Shown: piece by piece, positions 43,275-52,504 of the stretch
Numbering within the stretch: position 1 is the stretch's first letter
Layout of the letters: each line of letters opens with the position of its first letter
NCBI GenBank assembly: GCA_021773135.1
Contig: JAJFKP010000006.1
Location: 101,766 to 165,765 of the forward strand
Origin: Woeseiaceae bacterium
GTDB lineage: Bacteria > Pseudomonadota > Gammaproteobacteria > Steroidobacterales > Woeseiaceae
Length of the DNA stretch: 64,000 bases
Direction: 5' to 3'
The notes under the pieces: model-generated
What the model saw: the letters and a program-made list of their open reading frames with translations, nothing else
Database searches by the model: none
What the model was told of the DNA's origin: nothing
Translations under genes and position numbers: made by a program

Positions 43275-44240
43275 ATGCGCACGACGGCAAACCTGAAGAT
43301 CTTGACGACACCGGCAGCCCGCACATGCTTAGCTAAAATTTTCGGCATCTCGCTGTTAATCGTTGCCGTTCACACCACTGCGCAGGAAACCAAAACCGCT
43401 ACCGGGCCGCTGTCATTGATCGGCACGCCGCTACGCGAACCGAGCTGGAGTACCGCCACTAAAGCCAGGCTTGAAAAAGATCTGGAGATTGCGGAAGCGG
43501 TGATGGCGGTCGCGCCCGAACGCGAGGATTCGTATATCTGGCTGGGCCGTCGCCTGGGCTATCTTGCCCGTTACGATGAAGCAATCGACGTATTTACAAA
43601 AGGCCTCGAGCGCTTTCCGGACAGCTATAAGCTGCTGCGCTTTCGCGGCCGACACCTGGCGCGGCACCGGGAGTTTGACCGGGCGATAGCCGACTATCGC
43701 CGCGCCGCGCAGTTGGTTGAGAACGTGCAGGACAGTTACGAACCCGACGGCATTATCAATGCCCGCCACCAATACCTTGGTTCCTATCGGGCCAATATTC
43801 ATTACTACCTGGGGCAAACGAGCTGGGCTGTCGGAGAATACGGAGACGTCCTTAGCGGCATGGAAAGATCCAGCCGCGAAGCGCTGGTTCAACACAGCGA
43901 TCGCCGCGTGGCAACGACTTACTGGCGTTACCTCGCACACCGCAAATTGGGACAGCATGACGCGGCACGTAACCTGGTCGCTGACTTTCCGGAAGATCTG
44001 GACATACTTGAGAACCACACCTACTACGACGGTGTACTGTTTTTCAAAGGCGCTCTCGCGGAACAGGCGTTGTTACCGCGCGCCGACAGTATTGGCAAAT
44101 TCGCGATCGCAATGGAGCATCATTTCAATGGCAATGAGGATATTGCCACCAGGATGTGGCGAGAAATCGTCACCGATGCAGCACAGGGTTTCTGGCCGGC
44201 AGAAGCTGAACTCCAGTCAGCTATGCAGAATGGCAACTGA
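43275..44240 (+). CDS. Exported TPR-repeat protein, unknown function
   Basis: The 321-residue product starts with a basic stretch and hydrophobic core (CLAKIFGISLLIVAVHTTAQ), a signal peptide likely cut after TTAQ or TTA. The mature part has tetratricopeptide-type helix pairs (for example YIWLGRRLGYLARYDEAIDVFTKGLERFPD). No catalytic motif is visible. I use ATG 43275; the frame opens earlier without support. It lies between the regulator and the convergent polyamine operon end. The role is unknown; TPR domains suggest protein contacts in the periplasm. Confidence 0.72.
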   Translation: MRTTANLKILTTPAARTCLAKIFGISLLIVAVHTTAQETKTATGPLSLIGTPLREPSWSTATKARLEKDLEIAEAVMAVAPEREDSYIWLGRRLGYLARYDEAIDVFTKGLERFPDSYKLLRFRGRHLARHREFDRAIADYRRAAQLVENVQDSYEPDGIINARHQYLGSYRANIHYYLGQTSWAVGEYGDVLSGMERSSREALVQHSDRRVATTYWRYLAHRKLGQHDAARNLVADFPEDLDILENHTYYDGVLFFKGALAEQALLPRADSIGKFAIAMEHHFNGNEDIATRMWREIVTDAAQGFWPAEAELQSAMQNGN

Positions 44241-44267
44241 TTGCTATTGCGCCGGTCGTGGGCACGG

Positions 44268-44723
44268 TCAGACGCCGTTACGGTCGCTGGCGAGAAACCG
44301 GTCCAGCGCGTTAGCAAAAGCCTGCCGGTCGCTTTGACTGAGTTCTTTCGGCCCACCGGTCTGAATGCCGCTACCGCGCAACGTGTCCATAAAGTCCCGC
44401 ATGTTTAGACGCGCTTTGATGTTTTCGGTGGTGTAGAGCTCACCACGCGGATTCAACGCATGGCCGCCTTTCTCTATTATCTCCGCCGCAAGCGGAATAT
44501 CGGCCGTAATGACCAGGTCTCCCGGCTTCAATCGGGCAACGATCTCGTTGTCGGCAACGTCGAATCCGGAAGCTACCTGAATCGAATTGAGATAGGGAGA
44601 CGACGGCACCCGGATGTATTGATTGGCCACCAGGGTCGTTTCAACCCGGGTGCGCTGTGCTGCTCTGAATAGAATCTCCTTGATGACCACCGGACAGGCG
44701 TCCGCATCGACCCAGATTCTCAT
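44268..44723 (-). CDS. yaiI: YaiI/YqxD-family (DUF188) protein
   Basis: 151 residues with the family start [18 protein letters not shown], then [24 protein letters not shown] and a C-terminal [12 protein letters not shown]. The Asp-rich pattern (DADACP, TADIPLA) resembles PIN-like nuclease folds, but the function of the family is not established. It starts 9 nt after the deaminase stop and is the last gene of the polyamine operon. Confidence 0.9.
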   Translation of the reverse strand: MRIWVDADACPVVIKEILFRAAQRTRVETTLVANQYIRVPSSPYLNSIQVASGFDVADNEIVARLKPGDLVITADIPLAAEIIEKGGHALNPRGELYTTENIKARLNMRDFMDTLRGSGIQTGGPKELSQSDRQAFANALDRFLASDRNGV

Positions 44724-44732
44724 GTGTCCGGC

Positions 44733-45191
44733 CTATTCACCGATATCTTCATTCCACAACCCTGGGTTTTTCTGAATGAACGCATCCATCATCCGGATGC
44801 AGCGGCGATCGTTGACGATCTCGAGCGCGACGCCACGCGCATGCAGGTATTCTTCAGGGCCGCGGAAGGTCTGATTGTCGCCGATGACAATGCGGGGAAT
44901 CTTGTAGAGTAAAATCGCGCCGCTGCACATATCACAGGGCGACAGGGTCGAATAGAGCGTTGCCCTGGCGTAATCCCTGGCAGTCAGTCTGCCGGCGCTT
45001 TCGAGACAGTCCATTTCGGCGTGTAACACCGCGCTGCCGGATTGCACTCTCTTGTTGTGTCCCCTGGCCACGATTTCATCGTCGATCACCAGCACGGCGC
45101 CAATCGGTATGCCACCCACGGCGAGTCCGTCCTGTGCTTCCTGGATGGCAGCGTCAAGAAAATCCGATCGCTGTAATGGCGCCGCGGGCAT
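44733..45191 (-). CDS. Cytosine deaminase of fungal (FCY1) type / nucleoside deaminase
   Basis: Zinc-dependent CDA-fold deaminase, 152 residues. Zinc and proton-shuttle residues are HAEM (His and Glu) and PCDMC (two Cys). The sequence follows yeast cytosine deaminase closely: ARGHNKRVQSGSAVLHAE, TLYSTLSPCDMCSGAI and the C-terminal LWNEDIGE, which is the conserved end of that family. Cytosine to uracil is therefore the best guess, though the physiological substrate could differ. It sits 12 nt after agmatinase and 9 nt before yaiI in the polyamine operon. Free ammonia is the common product of its neighbours. Confidence 0.85.
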   Translation of the reverse strand: MPAAPLQRSDFLDAAIQEAQDGLAVGGIPIGAVLVIDDEIVARGHNKRVQSGSAVLHAEMDCLESAGRLTARDYARATLYSTLSPCDMCSGAILLYKIPRIVIGDNQTFRGPEEYLHARGVALEIVNDRRCIRMMDAFIQKNPGLWNEDIGE

Positions 45192-45203
45192 CAGATGAGG
45201 CGA

Positions 45204-46157
45204 TTATCTTGTCGGTCGGTTCGCATACATATTGACCATTTCCATTGCCAGCGTTGCGCCCGCCAGGGCCGTAATTTCACCAACATCATATGCGGGCGCT
45301 ACTTCAACAATGTCCATGCCGACAATATCTATTCCGACCAGCCCGCGCAAAATCGCGATCGCCTGGTGCGAGGTCAGTCCGCCACAAACCGGCGTACCGG
45401 TTCCGGGTGCGTAACTCGGGTCAAGGCAGTCGATGTCGAAGCTCAGATAAACCTGGCGGTCACCGAGCACCTTACGTGTCTCTTCGATGACTTTGTCCAC
45501 ACCATTTGCATGCACATAAGGACCGTCGAATATATTGAAACCGAGCGTGTCATCATTGGTTGTGCGCAGCCCGATTTGCACCGATCGGGCAGGATCTACG
45601 AGTCCTTCTTTGGCGGCGTGCCAGAACATCGTGCCATGATCGACCCGGCCTTCCTCGTCTTCCCAGGTATCACTGTGGGCATCAAAATGCAGCAGTGATA
45701 GTGGCTTGCCGTGTTTCTTTGCATGTGCTTTCAACAGCGGCCAGGCGATGAAATGATCACCGCCCAATGTCAGCAATCCCGGGCCCGCGTCGATGATGCT
45801 GCTGGCGTGCGCCTCGATCGCATCGGGAATGGTTTCGGGTCGCCCGAAATCGAAAAAGCAGTCGCCGTAATCGATTACTGCGAGTTTGTCGAACGGGTCC
45901 ACTTCCGTATTGTAAGGACGCATCCAGGAGATGCACGACGAAGCAGCACGTATTCCCCGCGGACCAAAACGCGCGCCGGGTCGATTGGTCGTTGCCGTGT
46001 CCAGCGGCACGCCGGTCACGACAAGATCTACCCCTGTGAGGTCCCGAGTATATTTTCGGCGCATGAATGAAACAGCACCGGCATAAGTTGGTTCACTGGT
46101 CGTGCCATACAGACTATCCCGCTCGATGGCATGATCGCCCGCTTTCTTAACCGTCAT
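45204..46157 (-). CDS. speB: Agmatinase
   Basis: Hydrolyses agmatine to putrescine and urea. Ureohydrolase manganese ligands are all visible: GGDHFIAW, HFDAHSDTW and SFDIDCLDPSYAPGTGTP, and the C-terminal VEVAPAYD. The product is 317 residues from ATG 46157 with TTGGAG upstream. It lies 16 nt after the spuC-like gene. Related guanidino-acid hydrolases (guanidinobutyrase, guanidinopropionase) have similar motifs; agmatinase is favoured by the putrescine genes beside it. Confidence 0.87.
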   Translation of the reverse strand: MTVKKAGDHAIERDSLYGTTSEPTYAGAVSFMRRKYTRDLTGVDLVVTGVPLDTATTNRPGARFGPRGIRAASSCISWMRPYNTEVDPFDKLAVIDYGDCFFDFGRPETIPDAIEAHASSIIDAGPGLLTLGGDHFIAWPLLKAHAKKHGKPLSLLHFDAHSDTWEDEEGRVDHGTMFWHAAKEGLVDPARSVQIGLRTTNDDTLGFNIFDGPYVHANGVDKVIEETRKVLGDRQVYLSFDIDCLDPSYAPGTGTPVCGGLTSHQAIAILRGLVGIDIVGMDIVEVAPAYDVGEITALAGATLAMEMVNMYANRPTR

Positions 46158-46173
46158 TTGTTTCTCCAAAGAA

Positions 46174-47538
46174 TCAGAGCGATTGCTGCGTAAGATCCAG
46201 GCATTTCCATGCCTTCTCAATCAGTTCGTCCGCTTCCGCATGCGATAGTGTTAACGGCGGCGCGGTCACGATCGTATCACCGACCGCCCGCATCACGAGA
46301 CCATTGCTGACCAGCAGATCCCGACAGATCGTACCGACGCCGTCGTCTTCGGCAAAACGTTGCAAGGATGATTTGTCGCGCACCAGCTCAAGCGCGCCCA
46401 TCAATCCGACCATGCGCGTTTCGCCGACCAGTGGATGCTCCGCCAGCGTCGCCCACCGCTCCTGCAGATAAGGCCCGATGTCATCACGTACCCGCTCGAC
46501 AAGTCCTTCCCGGCGGAGGATATGTATATTCTCGATGGCGACCGCGCACGACGCAGGATGCCCGGAGTAGGTAAAGCCGTGGAAAAACTCGCCGCCCTTG
46601 TCGACCAGGACATCGGTGACCCGGTCCCCGACCATGACGCCGCCCAGCGGCAGATACCCGGAGGTTACGCCCTTGGCGAAAGTCATCAGGTCAGGCTTGA
46701 TTCCGTAGTAGTCCGCACCGAACCATTCACCGAGTCGCCCGAACCCACAGATGACTTCATCGGTTATCAGCAATATGCCGTGTTCGTTACAGATTCGTTG
46801 AATCTCTGGCCAATAGGTGTCCGGTGGAACGATGACACCTCCTGCACCCTGAATGGGTTCACCCACAAATGCAGCAATCTTGTCAGCACCGACTTCGTCG
46901 ATCTTCTTCTCCAGTGCTTTCGCTGCAAACAGGCCGTAGTCGTCCGGCGACATCGAGTGATCGCTGCCGAACCAGTAGGGTTGCTCGATATGCGTAATGT
47001 TGCCGAGACAGCCGCCCTGGTTGTGCATTGGCGTCATACCACCCAAACTCGCTCCAGCGACGGTCGAGCCGTGATAGGCGTTTTTGCGCGCGACAATGAG
47101 CTTGCGCTCCGGCTGGCCCTGCAGGTCCCAATACCGCCACACCATGCGGATCATTGTGTCGATCGATTCCGATCCCGAACCCGTGTAGAAGACGCGACTA
47201 AAATGCGGTTGCGTAACTTCTCCCAGGATGTGCGACAGCTCGATTGAAGGGGGGTGAGCGCACTGGAAAAAACTGTTGTAATAAGGCAGTTCACGCAACT
47301 GTGCGGCGGCTGCCTCGACCAGTTCGTCACGGCCATAGCCAGCATTGACACACCACAGGCCGGACATGCCGTCCAGGATCTTGTTGCCGTCCACATCGTA
47401 GATATAGACACCATCGGCCCGGGCAATAATGCGACTTTTCTTTTCGCCGAGTTCTTTGTGATCGGTAAACGGGTGCAGGTAATGTTGACGGTCGAGTTCC
47501 TGCCACTCCGACGGTGAGCGGTTTTCTGCAATAGCCAT
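46174..47538 (-). CDS. Polyamine/putrescine--pyruvate aminotransferase (SpuC-like)
   Basis: Class III PLP aminotransferase, 454 residues: YTGSGSESIDTMIRM, YHGSTVAGASLGGM, the PLP Asp in ITDEVICGFGRLGEWFG and the Lys in FAKGVTSGYLPLGG. The N-terminal QHYLHPFTDHKEL and overall motif wording fit SpuC-type polyamine transaminases. It converts putrescine, or possibly its gamma-glutamyl derivative, to an aldehyde. A perfect 14-bp palindrome CGGCCAGCTGGCCG (47553-47566) lies just upstream in the 125-nt gap after the puuA-like gene. No aldehyde dehydrogenase for the product is in this operon. Confidence 0.87.
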   Translation of the reverse strand: MAIAENRSPSEWQELDRQHYLHPFTDHKELGEKKSRIIARADGVYIYDVDGNKILDGMSGLWCVNAGYGRDELVEAAAAQLRELPYYNSFFQCAHPPSIELSHILGEVTQPHFSRVFYTGSGSESIDTMIRMVWRYWDLQGQPERKLIVARKNAYHGSTVAGASLGGMTPMHNQGGCLGNITHIEQPYWFGSDHSMSPDDYGLFAAKALEKKIDEVGADKIAAFVGEPIQGAGGVIVPPDTYWPEIQRICNEHGILLITDEVICGFGRLGEWFGADYYGIKPDLMTFAKGVTSGYLPLGGVMVGDRVTDVLVDKGGEFFHGFTYSGHPASCAVAIENIHILRREGLVERVRDDIGPYLQERWATLAEHPLVGETRMVGLMGALELVRDKSSLQRFAEDDGVGTICRDLLVSNGLVMRAVGDTIVTAPPLTLSHAEADELIEKAWKCLDLTQQSL

Positions 47539-47663
47539 TTAAGTCCCCGGGGCGGCCAGCTGGCCGGTATATGAAAGACATGATGCTATCTGAGACAAAT
47601 CAGCAGGTCACCTGCGCTCCACATCCTGAGATAGTGGCGCCGCGGACGCAGCCGCTTTCCCGT

Positions 47664-48995
47664 CTAGACGTTGAACATGAGGACTTCTCTCTCCCAGGGC
47701 GTCACAATCTCCTGAAACTCTTGGCACTCCACTTTCTTGACAGCGGCATAGAGTTTTACAAACGAAATGCCGAGCGTCGACTGCATGGCCGTACTGTCCT
47801 CGAATGCGTCGATTGCCTCATATAAAAAACGGTGCAGGCTGAAGGGAAGGTCATAGGCGCTGCCTTCTATCGGCGCCGCGGGTTGCACGTTTTCGATCAT
47901 TCCCAGGTAACCGCATGCCAGCGACGCCGCCAGTGCAAGGTACGGATTGACATCGGATCCGGCAAGTCGGTTCTCGACTCGTCGTGCTTCGGGCTCTGAA
48001 TCTGGCACTCGCAGCCCTACGGTTCTATTGTCAACGGCCCAGCCGAGATTGACCGGAGATGACCAGTAGCTTAAAAAACGCCGGTACGAATTTGCGTATG
48101 GCGCGAAAACCAGCAGTGCCTCGGGCATGTATTTCTGCAAGCCTCCGATATAAGACATGAACAGGTCACTTGGACTACCGTCGGCGTTGGAGAAAATGTT
48201 TGCGCCACTGTCGTCGACAACGCTTTGATGTATGTGCAGCGCACTACCGGCTTCCTCCGAAATCGGCCGCGCCAGGAACGTTGCCATCATTTCGTGCAAA
48301 ATCGCGGCCTCCCTGACCGTCCGCTTGAATAGCAGAACCTGGTCAGCAAGATCGATCGCATTGCCGTGGAGAAAATTGAGTTCAAATTGTGCGGGCCCCA
48401 TCTCCTGGGAAATCGTATCAATCTGTATGCCCTGGGCCTCACAATAGGAATAGACTTCGGTGATAAATGGATCATAGTCGTTCATCGAATCTATGCTGTA
48501 GGGCTGCTTCGAGGTCTCTGTCCAGCCAAGCCGCCCCTCAGGTGGCTCAACTTCCTCGTTTGCATCCGAGTGCGGATTGATAAGGTAGAACTCGACCTCC
48601 GGCGCTACAACCGGGGTCCACCCCTTTGCCGCGTACAGATTCAGCACATTACGCAGTACCTGCCGCGGCGACGTATCCACCGGCGTCCCATCGCGGCGCG
48701 TGCAATCGACGAACACGGATGCCGTGGGATCAGATGCCCACGGCACCGGTCGCAGCGTCGCCGGATCCGGGCGCAACAGCATGTCCCGATCTTCGACATT
48801 TTCCTTGTTCGTCGCATAATCGCCAGAAACTGTCTGCGCGAAAATGCCCTCCGGCAACTTGAGTTCGCCACTGCCAAACTTGTCGGCCGGCAAAACCTTG
48901 CCACGAGCGGCGCCCGCCATATCCGGCACAAATGCCTCGACGTCCTCGATGGCGTTATCTTTCAGCCAGGTTTGAATTCTGTCTTCTTCACTCAC
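47664..48995 (-). CDS. Gamma-glutamylpolyamine synthetase (glutamine synthetase family, PuuA/SpuI type)
   Basis: ATP-dependent ligation of glutamate to putrescine or another amine. About 443 residues with the GS fold: VEFYLINPHSD region with the metal Glu, GPAQFELNFLHG, GSALHIHQSV, and APYANSYRRFLSYWSSPVNLGWAVDNR. The last resembles the substrate loop of GS-like ligases, not nitrogen-assimilating GlnA. The start is GTG 48995 with ACAGG 7 nt upstream and 1 nt after the puuD stop; the longer open frame overlaps puuD. Its product is the substrate later cleaved by PuuD. Confidence 0.87.
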   Translation of the reverse strand: MSEEDRIQTWLKDNAIEDVEAFVPDMAGAARGKVLPADKFGSGELKLPEGIFAQTVSGDYATNKENVEDRDMLLRPDPATLRPVPWASDPTASVFVDCTRRDGTPVDTSPRQVLRNVLNLYAAKGWTPVVAPEVEFYLINPHSDANEEVEPPEGRLGWTETSKQPYSIDSMNDYDPFITEVYSYCEAQGIQIDTISQEMGPAQFELNFLHGNAIDLADQVLLFKRTVREAAILHEMMATFLARPISEEAGSALHIHQSVVDDSGANIFSNADGSPSDLFMSYIGGLQKYMPEALLVFAPYANSYRRFLSYWSSPVNLGWAVDNRTVGLRVPDSEPEARRVENRLAGSDVNPYLALAASLACGYLGMIENVQPAAPIEGSAYDLPFSLHRFLYEAIDAFEDSTAMQSTLGISFVKLYAAVKKVECQEFQEIVTPWEREVLMFNV

Positions 48996-48996
48996 A

Positions 48997-49755
48997 TTAC
49001 ACCTGTTTTTGGCTGGCGTGCTCGCGGCATGCATTACCGAACGAGGCAAACATCGCCATTGAGAAATCGTTTTCAGTAACTTTCCATTCCGGATGCCACT
49101 GCACTGCCAGGGCGAAATTCCTCGCCTCGTCGACGCGAAAAGCCTCCACCAGGCCGTCATCGGCAACGGCTTCGACCAGCACGCTGTCTGCCAACCTGGC
49201 TATGCCCTGAGAATGTAAAGAATTCACGGTCACGGTTGCAGTCGAGGCCAGCGCCCGAAGCTGACCACCGTCCACGAGATGTACCTCGTGCGCCGGACCA
49301 TACTGCACCTCAAGGGGGGCCTCCGGGTTTTCCTTGTGCACTTTGTAACCCGGCAGTTCGTGGACATGCTGGTGAAGGCTGCCACCGAGCACGACGTTGA
49401 GTTCCTGGAATCCGCGGCAAACTGCAAACAGCGGCACTCCTGTTTCCAGCGCCCTGTGTATTAATCTTAAAGTCGTCTCGTCGCGGTGCGGGTCATGCAA
49501 TGTCCCGGGCCGACTGGGTTCGCCGGCATAATGATGCGGTTCTACGTTCGACGGACTGCCGGTCAAAAACAGACCGTCAATGCGCGACAGAATGTCGTCG
49601 GCATCGAGACTGTTACCCAGTGCAGGAATCAGAAACGGCAACCCGTCCGCACCATCTCTGATGGCGGCGACATATTTTTCTCCCACCATATGGAAAGGAT
49701 GTGGATCCAGGACTCTGCGGTCGGCCGGGATGCCGATTAGTGGCTTGGTGCTCAT
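48997..49755 (-). CDS. puuD: Gamma-glutamyl-gamma-aminobutyrate hydrolase PuuD
   Basis: Class I glutamine-amidotransferase-like hydrolase releasing GABA (or the matching amino acid) and glutamate. The nucleophile Cys is in LFAVCRGFQELNV (near residue 114), the catalytic His/Glu in AVQWHPEWK, and FLTGSPSNVEP is the family oxyanion region. It has 252 residues. It is the first gene of the six-gene polyamine operon; its promoter region holds an inverted repeat at 49811-49829. Confidence 0.92.
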   Translation of the reverse strand: MSTKPLIGIPADRRVLDPHPFHMVGEKYVAAIRDGADGLPFLIPALGNSLDADDILSRIDGLFLTGSPSNVEPHHYAGEPSRPGTLHDPHRDETTLRLIHRALETGVPLFAVCRGFQELNVVLGGSLHQHVHELPGYKVHKENPEAPLEVQYGPAHEVHLVDGGQLRALASTATVTVNSLHSQGIARLADSVLVEAVADDGLVEAFRVDEARNFALAVQWHPEWKVTENDFSMAMFASFGNACREHASQKQV

Positions 49756-49810
49756 ATGAGGCCCTGGCGTCTCTAGCCTTGGCAGGGCCCCTACCTCCGT
49801 TATTGATTAA

Positions 49811-49829
49811 TCGCGAATAATATACGCGA
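49811..49829. promoter_or_regulatory. Inverted repeat in the puuD promoter region
   Basis: TCGCG-AATAATATA-CGCGA has 5-bp arms around an AT-rich centre that also resembles a -10 element on the minus strand (TATATT). It lies 56 nt upstream of the puuD start and does not resemble the palindromes upstream of the HTH-cupin regulator. Confidence 0.35.
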
Positions 49830-49905
49830 GCGACCGCGCCGCTGTATACGACCTAATCACATCCTGAAAATCAGCGATCAATGCTGTGCGTTCGATGCCG
49901 GTGAC

Positions 49906-50652
49906 CTAGGGTTTACGGAACAACAGAGTAAAACGATCCGTATTGCCGGTAACCGTCGCGCGTCCTACTTCATAACGCAGCTCATCGTCCGGACGATAGT
50001 GCAGGTCGCTGTGGTCCTCGAGTACGAAGCCCGCGTCCTGCGCCTCTTTAATGATCTGAACGACATCTGCGCGGCGCTGATTCTCGGCGGTTTGGGGCTC
50101 CATGTGGCGGCGCGAATGGTCAATCACGCCATAATGTCCGCCGCGTTTCAGTGACCGGAACACGGCCTGGTTAATCTTAAGGCGCGCGTCCTCGGTGTAA
50201 TTGTGCATGTTGCGAAACGTCAGCACGAGGTCCAGATCGTCAACACCGAAGTCAAACGACGACACGTTGGAGGTTCCGAAAGGGCCATCGCCGACAGATT
50301 CCAAGTCGACATCCAGAACTTTGATATGGTCGAATCCCGGCTGCGTCAGCAGGCGATCGCGAACACCGTTAGTGCCTATCGCCACGTACAGTTCACCATT
50401 GTCCCGCAACACCGGCGCCAGCAATTTCGTGTACCAGCCACCGCCGGGAAGCATTTCCAGAACGCGCATGTCGTCCTTGAGCCCGAAAAATTCCAGCGTC
50501 TCGACCGGCATGCGATTCCGGTCGCGCGCGACCTCCGCCTCTGTCCGTATATCTCCCTGCATGGCGGCCCGAATCTTGTCTGAAACCCCGCCATCCTGGG
50601 CGAAAACGCCGACGCTAAAAATTACGGACAAAAAGATTGCTGTTAGTCGCAT
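49906..50652 (-). CDS. Exported class I SAM-dependent methyltransferase-fold protein
   Basis: 248 residues with a clear signal peptide (MRLTAIFLSVIFSVGVFA, cleavage before QDGG). The mature part has a Rossmann methyltransferase pattern: VLEMLPGGGWYTKLLAPVL (motif I), ELYVAIG, DLDLVLTFRNMHNY and LKRGGHYGVIDH. Such predicted periplasmic methyltransferase-like proteins exist in many proteobacteria, but SAM is not expected in the periplasm, so the true activity is open. ATG 50652 is chosen because GAGGAAG precedes it. It starts 10 nt after the NhaC-family gene and is probably co-transcribed. Confidence 0.82.
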   Translation of the reverse strand: MRLTAIFLSVIFSVGVFAQDGGVSDKIRAAMQGDIRTEAEVARDRNRMPVETLEFFGLKDDMRVLEMLPGGGWYTKLLAPVLRDNGELYVAIGTNGVRDRLLTQPGFDHIKVLDVDLESVGDGPFGTSNVSSFDFGVDDLDLVLTFRNMHNYTEDARLKINQAVFRSLKRGGHYGVIDHSRRHMEPQTAENQRRADVVQIIKEAQDAGFVLEDHSDLHYRPDDELRYEVGRATVTGNTDRFTLLFRKP

Positions 50653-50662
50653 GTAAACTTCC

Positions 50663-52504
50663 TCAAGTTGCTGAATTATTGATGTCGTCGTCGGCTCGTC
50701 TACCGGCGACTCTGAGAATGACAAACAGAATTGTCACGCCCAGCAGTATCGACAGCAGCGGCGGAAAGCCGTAGCCGCCCGGGATAGTACCAACCGAAAT
50801 CGCCACTGTCCCCACCAGTAACGCATAGGGCATCTGCGTACGAACATGCTCGATATGATCGCAACCTGATGCCATGGACGAAAGAACGGTCGTGTCCGAT
50901 ATTGGTGAGCAGTGATCGCCCCAGACAGCGCCGGCAAGATTGCAGGCGATGGCCGAATACAGAATATGCATGTGTTCGACGTCCGCCATCCCATTCGCGC
51001 CCAGTACTGCCCAGGTCAATGGCACAACGAGCGGCATCAGAATGCCAAGTGTTCCCCAGCTGGTGCCGGTCGTAAACGCGGTGATGGCGGATAACACAAA
51101 AACGGTAACCGGCACCAGCGCGGGTGGCAGCGAATCTGCCAGTATCGATACCAGGTAATATGCCGTGCCAAGATCGGCTGTAATGGCTGACAGAGACCAC
51201 GCCAGCACCAACACGATCATCGCAAACAGCATCGCTTTGACGCCACCGAACCATGCATCCACCGTTTCGTGCGTGCTCAGAATGCCCTGGCTGATGGTCA
51301 GCGTAGCCGCCGTCATTGCACCGAGAATAGATGCCCACATCATCGCTTTATAGGCATCGACTGTTTCGATGATCTCGGTTAGCGTCTCCCCTTCGCCCGT
51401 GAAATACAGGCCGACGAGCAGCGAAACGATCAGGACAACGAGCGGCAGGAACGCGTTAATAGCCCGCATCGGGATGCCTTGCTTCGCTTCCAGCTTATCG
51501 TCGTTCAGTGAGGGCATTTCGTCCGTGCTGACCGGCTTGACCTGGCCGCCACGCGCACGCAGTTCCGCCTTGTACATCGGGCCCATATCACGACCGGTCC
51601 ACGCGACGTTCAGGACGAAAATTACCGCCAGGATCGGATAAAAGCTGTAGGGAATAGAGCGCAGGAAAACCGTGTAGGCCGCCTCGTCCAGGCCGTCGAT
51701 GCCGCTGATTGCATCTCCGATCAAACCAACTTCGTAACCAATCCATGTCGTGATCAACGCCAGGCATACGACCGGGGCGGCTGTCGAGTCAACGATATAG
51801 GCCAGCTTTTCACGTGAAATTCGCAAATGGTCCGTTAGGGGTCGCGCCGTATTGCCGACGACCAGCGTGTTGCTGTAGTCGTCGAAGAAGATCATCAATC
51901 CCATACCCCAGACGGCAATTTGTCCAGACACAGCATTTTTGGCCTTGCTGACGATAACGCTGACGATGCGGGCCATGCCGCCGTTGCGGGTGATGATGCC
52001 GACCATGCCGCCAATCATTAGTGAGAACAGAATGATTGCTGCGTGCTCTGCGTCTGCCAGCGCGCGCGCCACATAGACTTCGAATCCGTTCAGGAGACCG
52101 CGCAATAGCCCGCCAATCGTGAAGGAATCCAGTGCAGTCGCGCCGAACCAGATACCGATAAGCAATGCCGGAATGACGTTACGCATTAACAGTGCAATCA
52201 GAATCGCTAAAAGGGGCGGCGTAATTGACACCCAACCGGGCAGTACCCGCAGGCTGGTTTGCGTGGATGCACCCGTTTCCCCGCTGGCCGTCACGGCCAC
52301 GGTGCCACGCTCGGAGATCAGGATATCAACAAACGACGCGCTGCCAGTGAGGTCGATGGTCGCCGTATAAATATCGTCGCCGACGGACAGCCGCAGCGTT
52401 TCTCCCGGGGCAGCCCCCGTGACATTGATTTCGACCACAACGTTCTGCAGCGCAACTATCGGCGTCGCGAGCTCCAGCGCGAAAGTCGCCGGTGCGTGAA
52501 ACAT
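50663..52504 (-). CDS. Na+/H+ antiporter NhaC-family protein with extra N-terminal domain
   Basis: Inner-membrane carrier with about 11-13 hydrophobic helices from residue 90 on. FFDDYSNTLVVGNTARPLTDHLRIS and FTTGTSWGTLGILMPL with GDHCSPISDTTVLSS are diagnostic of the NhaC family. Residues 1-85 are a beta-rich, non-membrane domain. The ATG at 52504 would start inside what reads as a signal peptide: in frame upstream lies FRKSRLRKCLLGFLLT, beginning at an ATT codon (52553-52555) with AGGA 5 nt before it, so the true start is probably non-canonical. Substrate could be an amino acid or Na+/H+; not readable. Confidence 0.87.
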   Translation of the reverse strand: MFHAPATFALELATPIVALQNVVVEINVTGAAPGETLRLSVGDDIYTATIDLTGSASFVDILISERGTVAVTASGETGASTQTSLRVLPGWVSITPPLLAILIALLMRNVIPALLIGIWFGATALDSFTIGGLLRGLLNGFEVYVARALADAEHAAIILFSLMIGGMVGIITRNGGMARIVSVIVSKAKNAVSGQIAVWGMGLMIFFDDYSNTLVVGNTARPLTDHLRISREKLAYIVDSTAAPVVCLALITTWIGYEVGLIGDAISGIDGLDEAAYTVFLRSIPYSFYPILAVIFVLNVAWTGRDMGPMYKAELRARGGQVKPVSTDEMPSLNDDKLEAKQGIPMRAINAFLPLVVLIVSLLVGLYFTGEGETLTEIIETVDAYKAMMWASILGAMTAATLTISQGILSTHETVDAWFGGVKAMLFAMIVLVLAWSLSAITADLGTAYYLVSILADSLPPALVPVTVFVLSAITAFTTGTSWGTLGILMPLVVPLTWAVLGANGMADVEHMHILYSAIACNLAGAVWGDHCSPISDTTVLSSMASGCDHIEHVRTQMPYALLVGTVAISVGTIPGGYGFPPLLSILLGVTILFVILRVAGRRADDDINNSAT

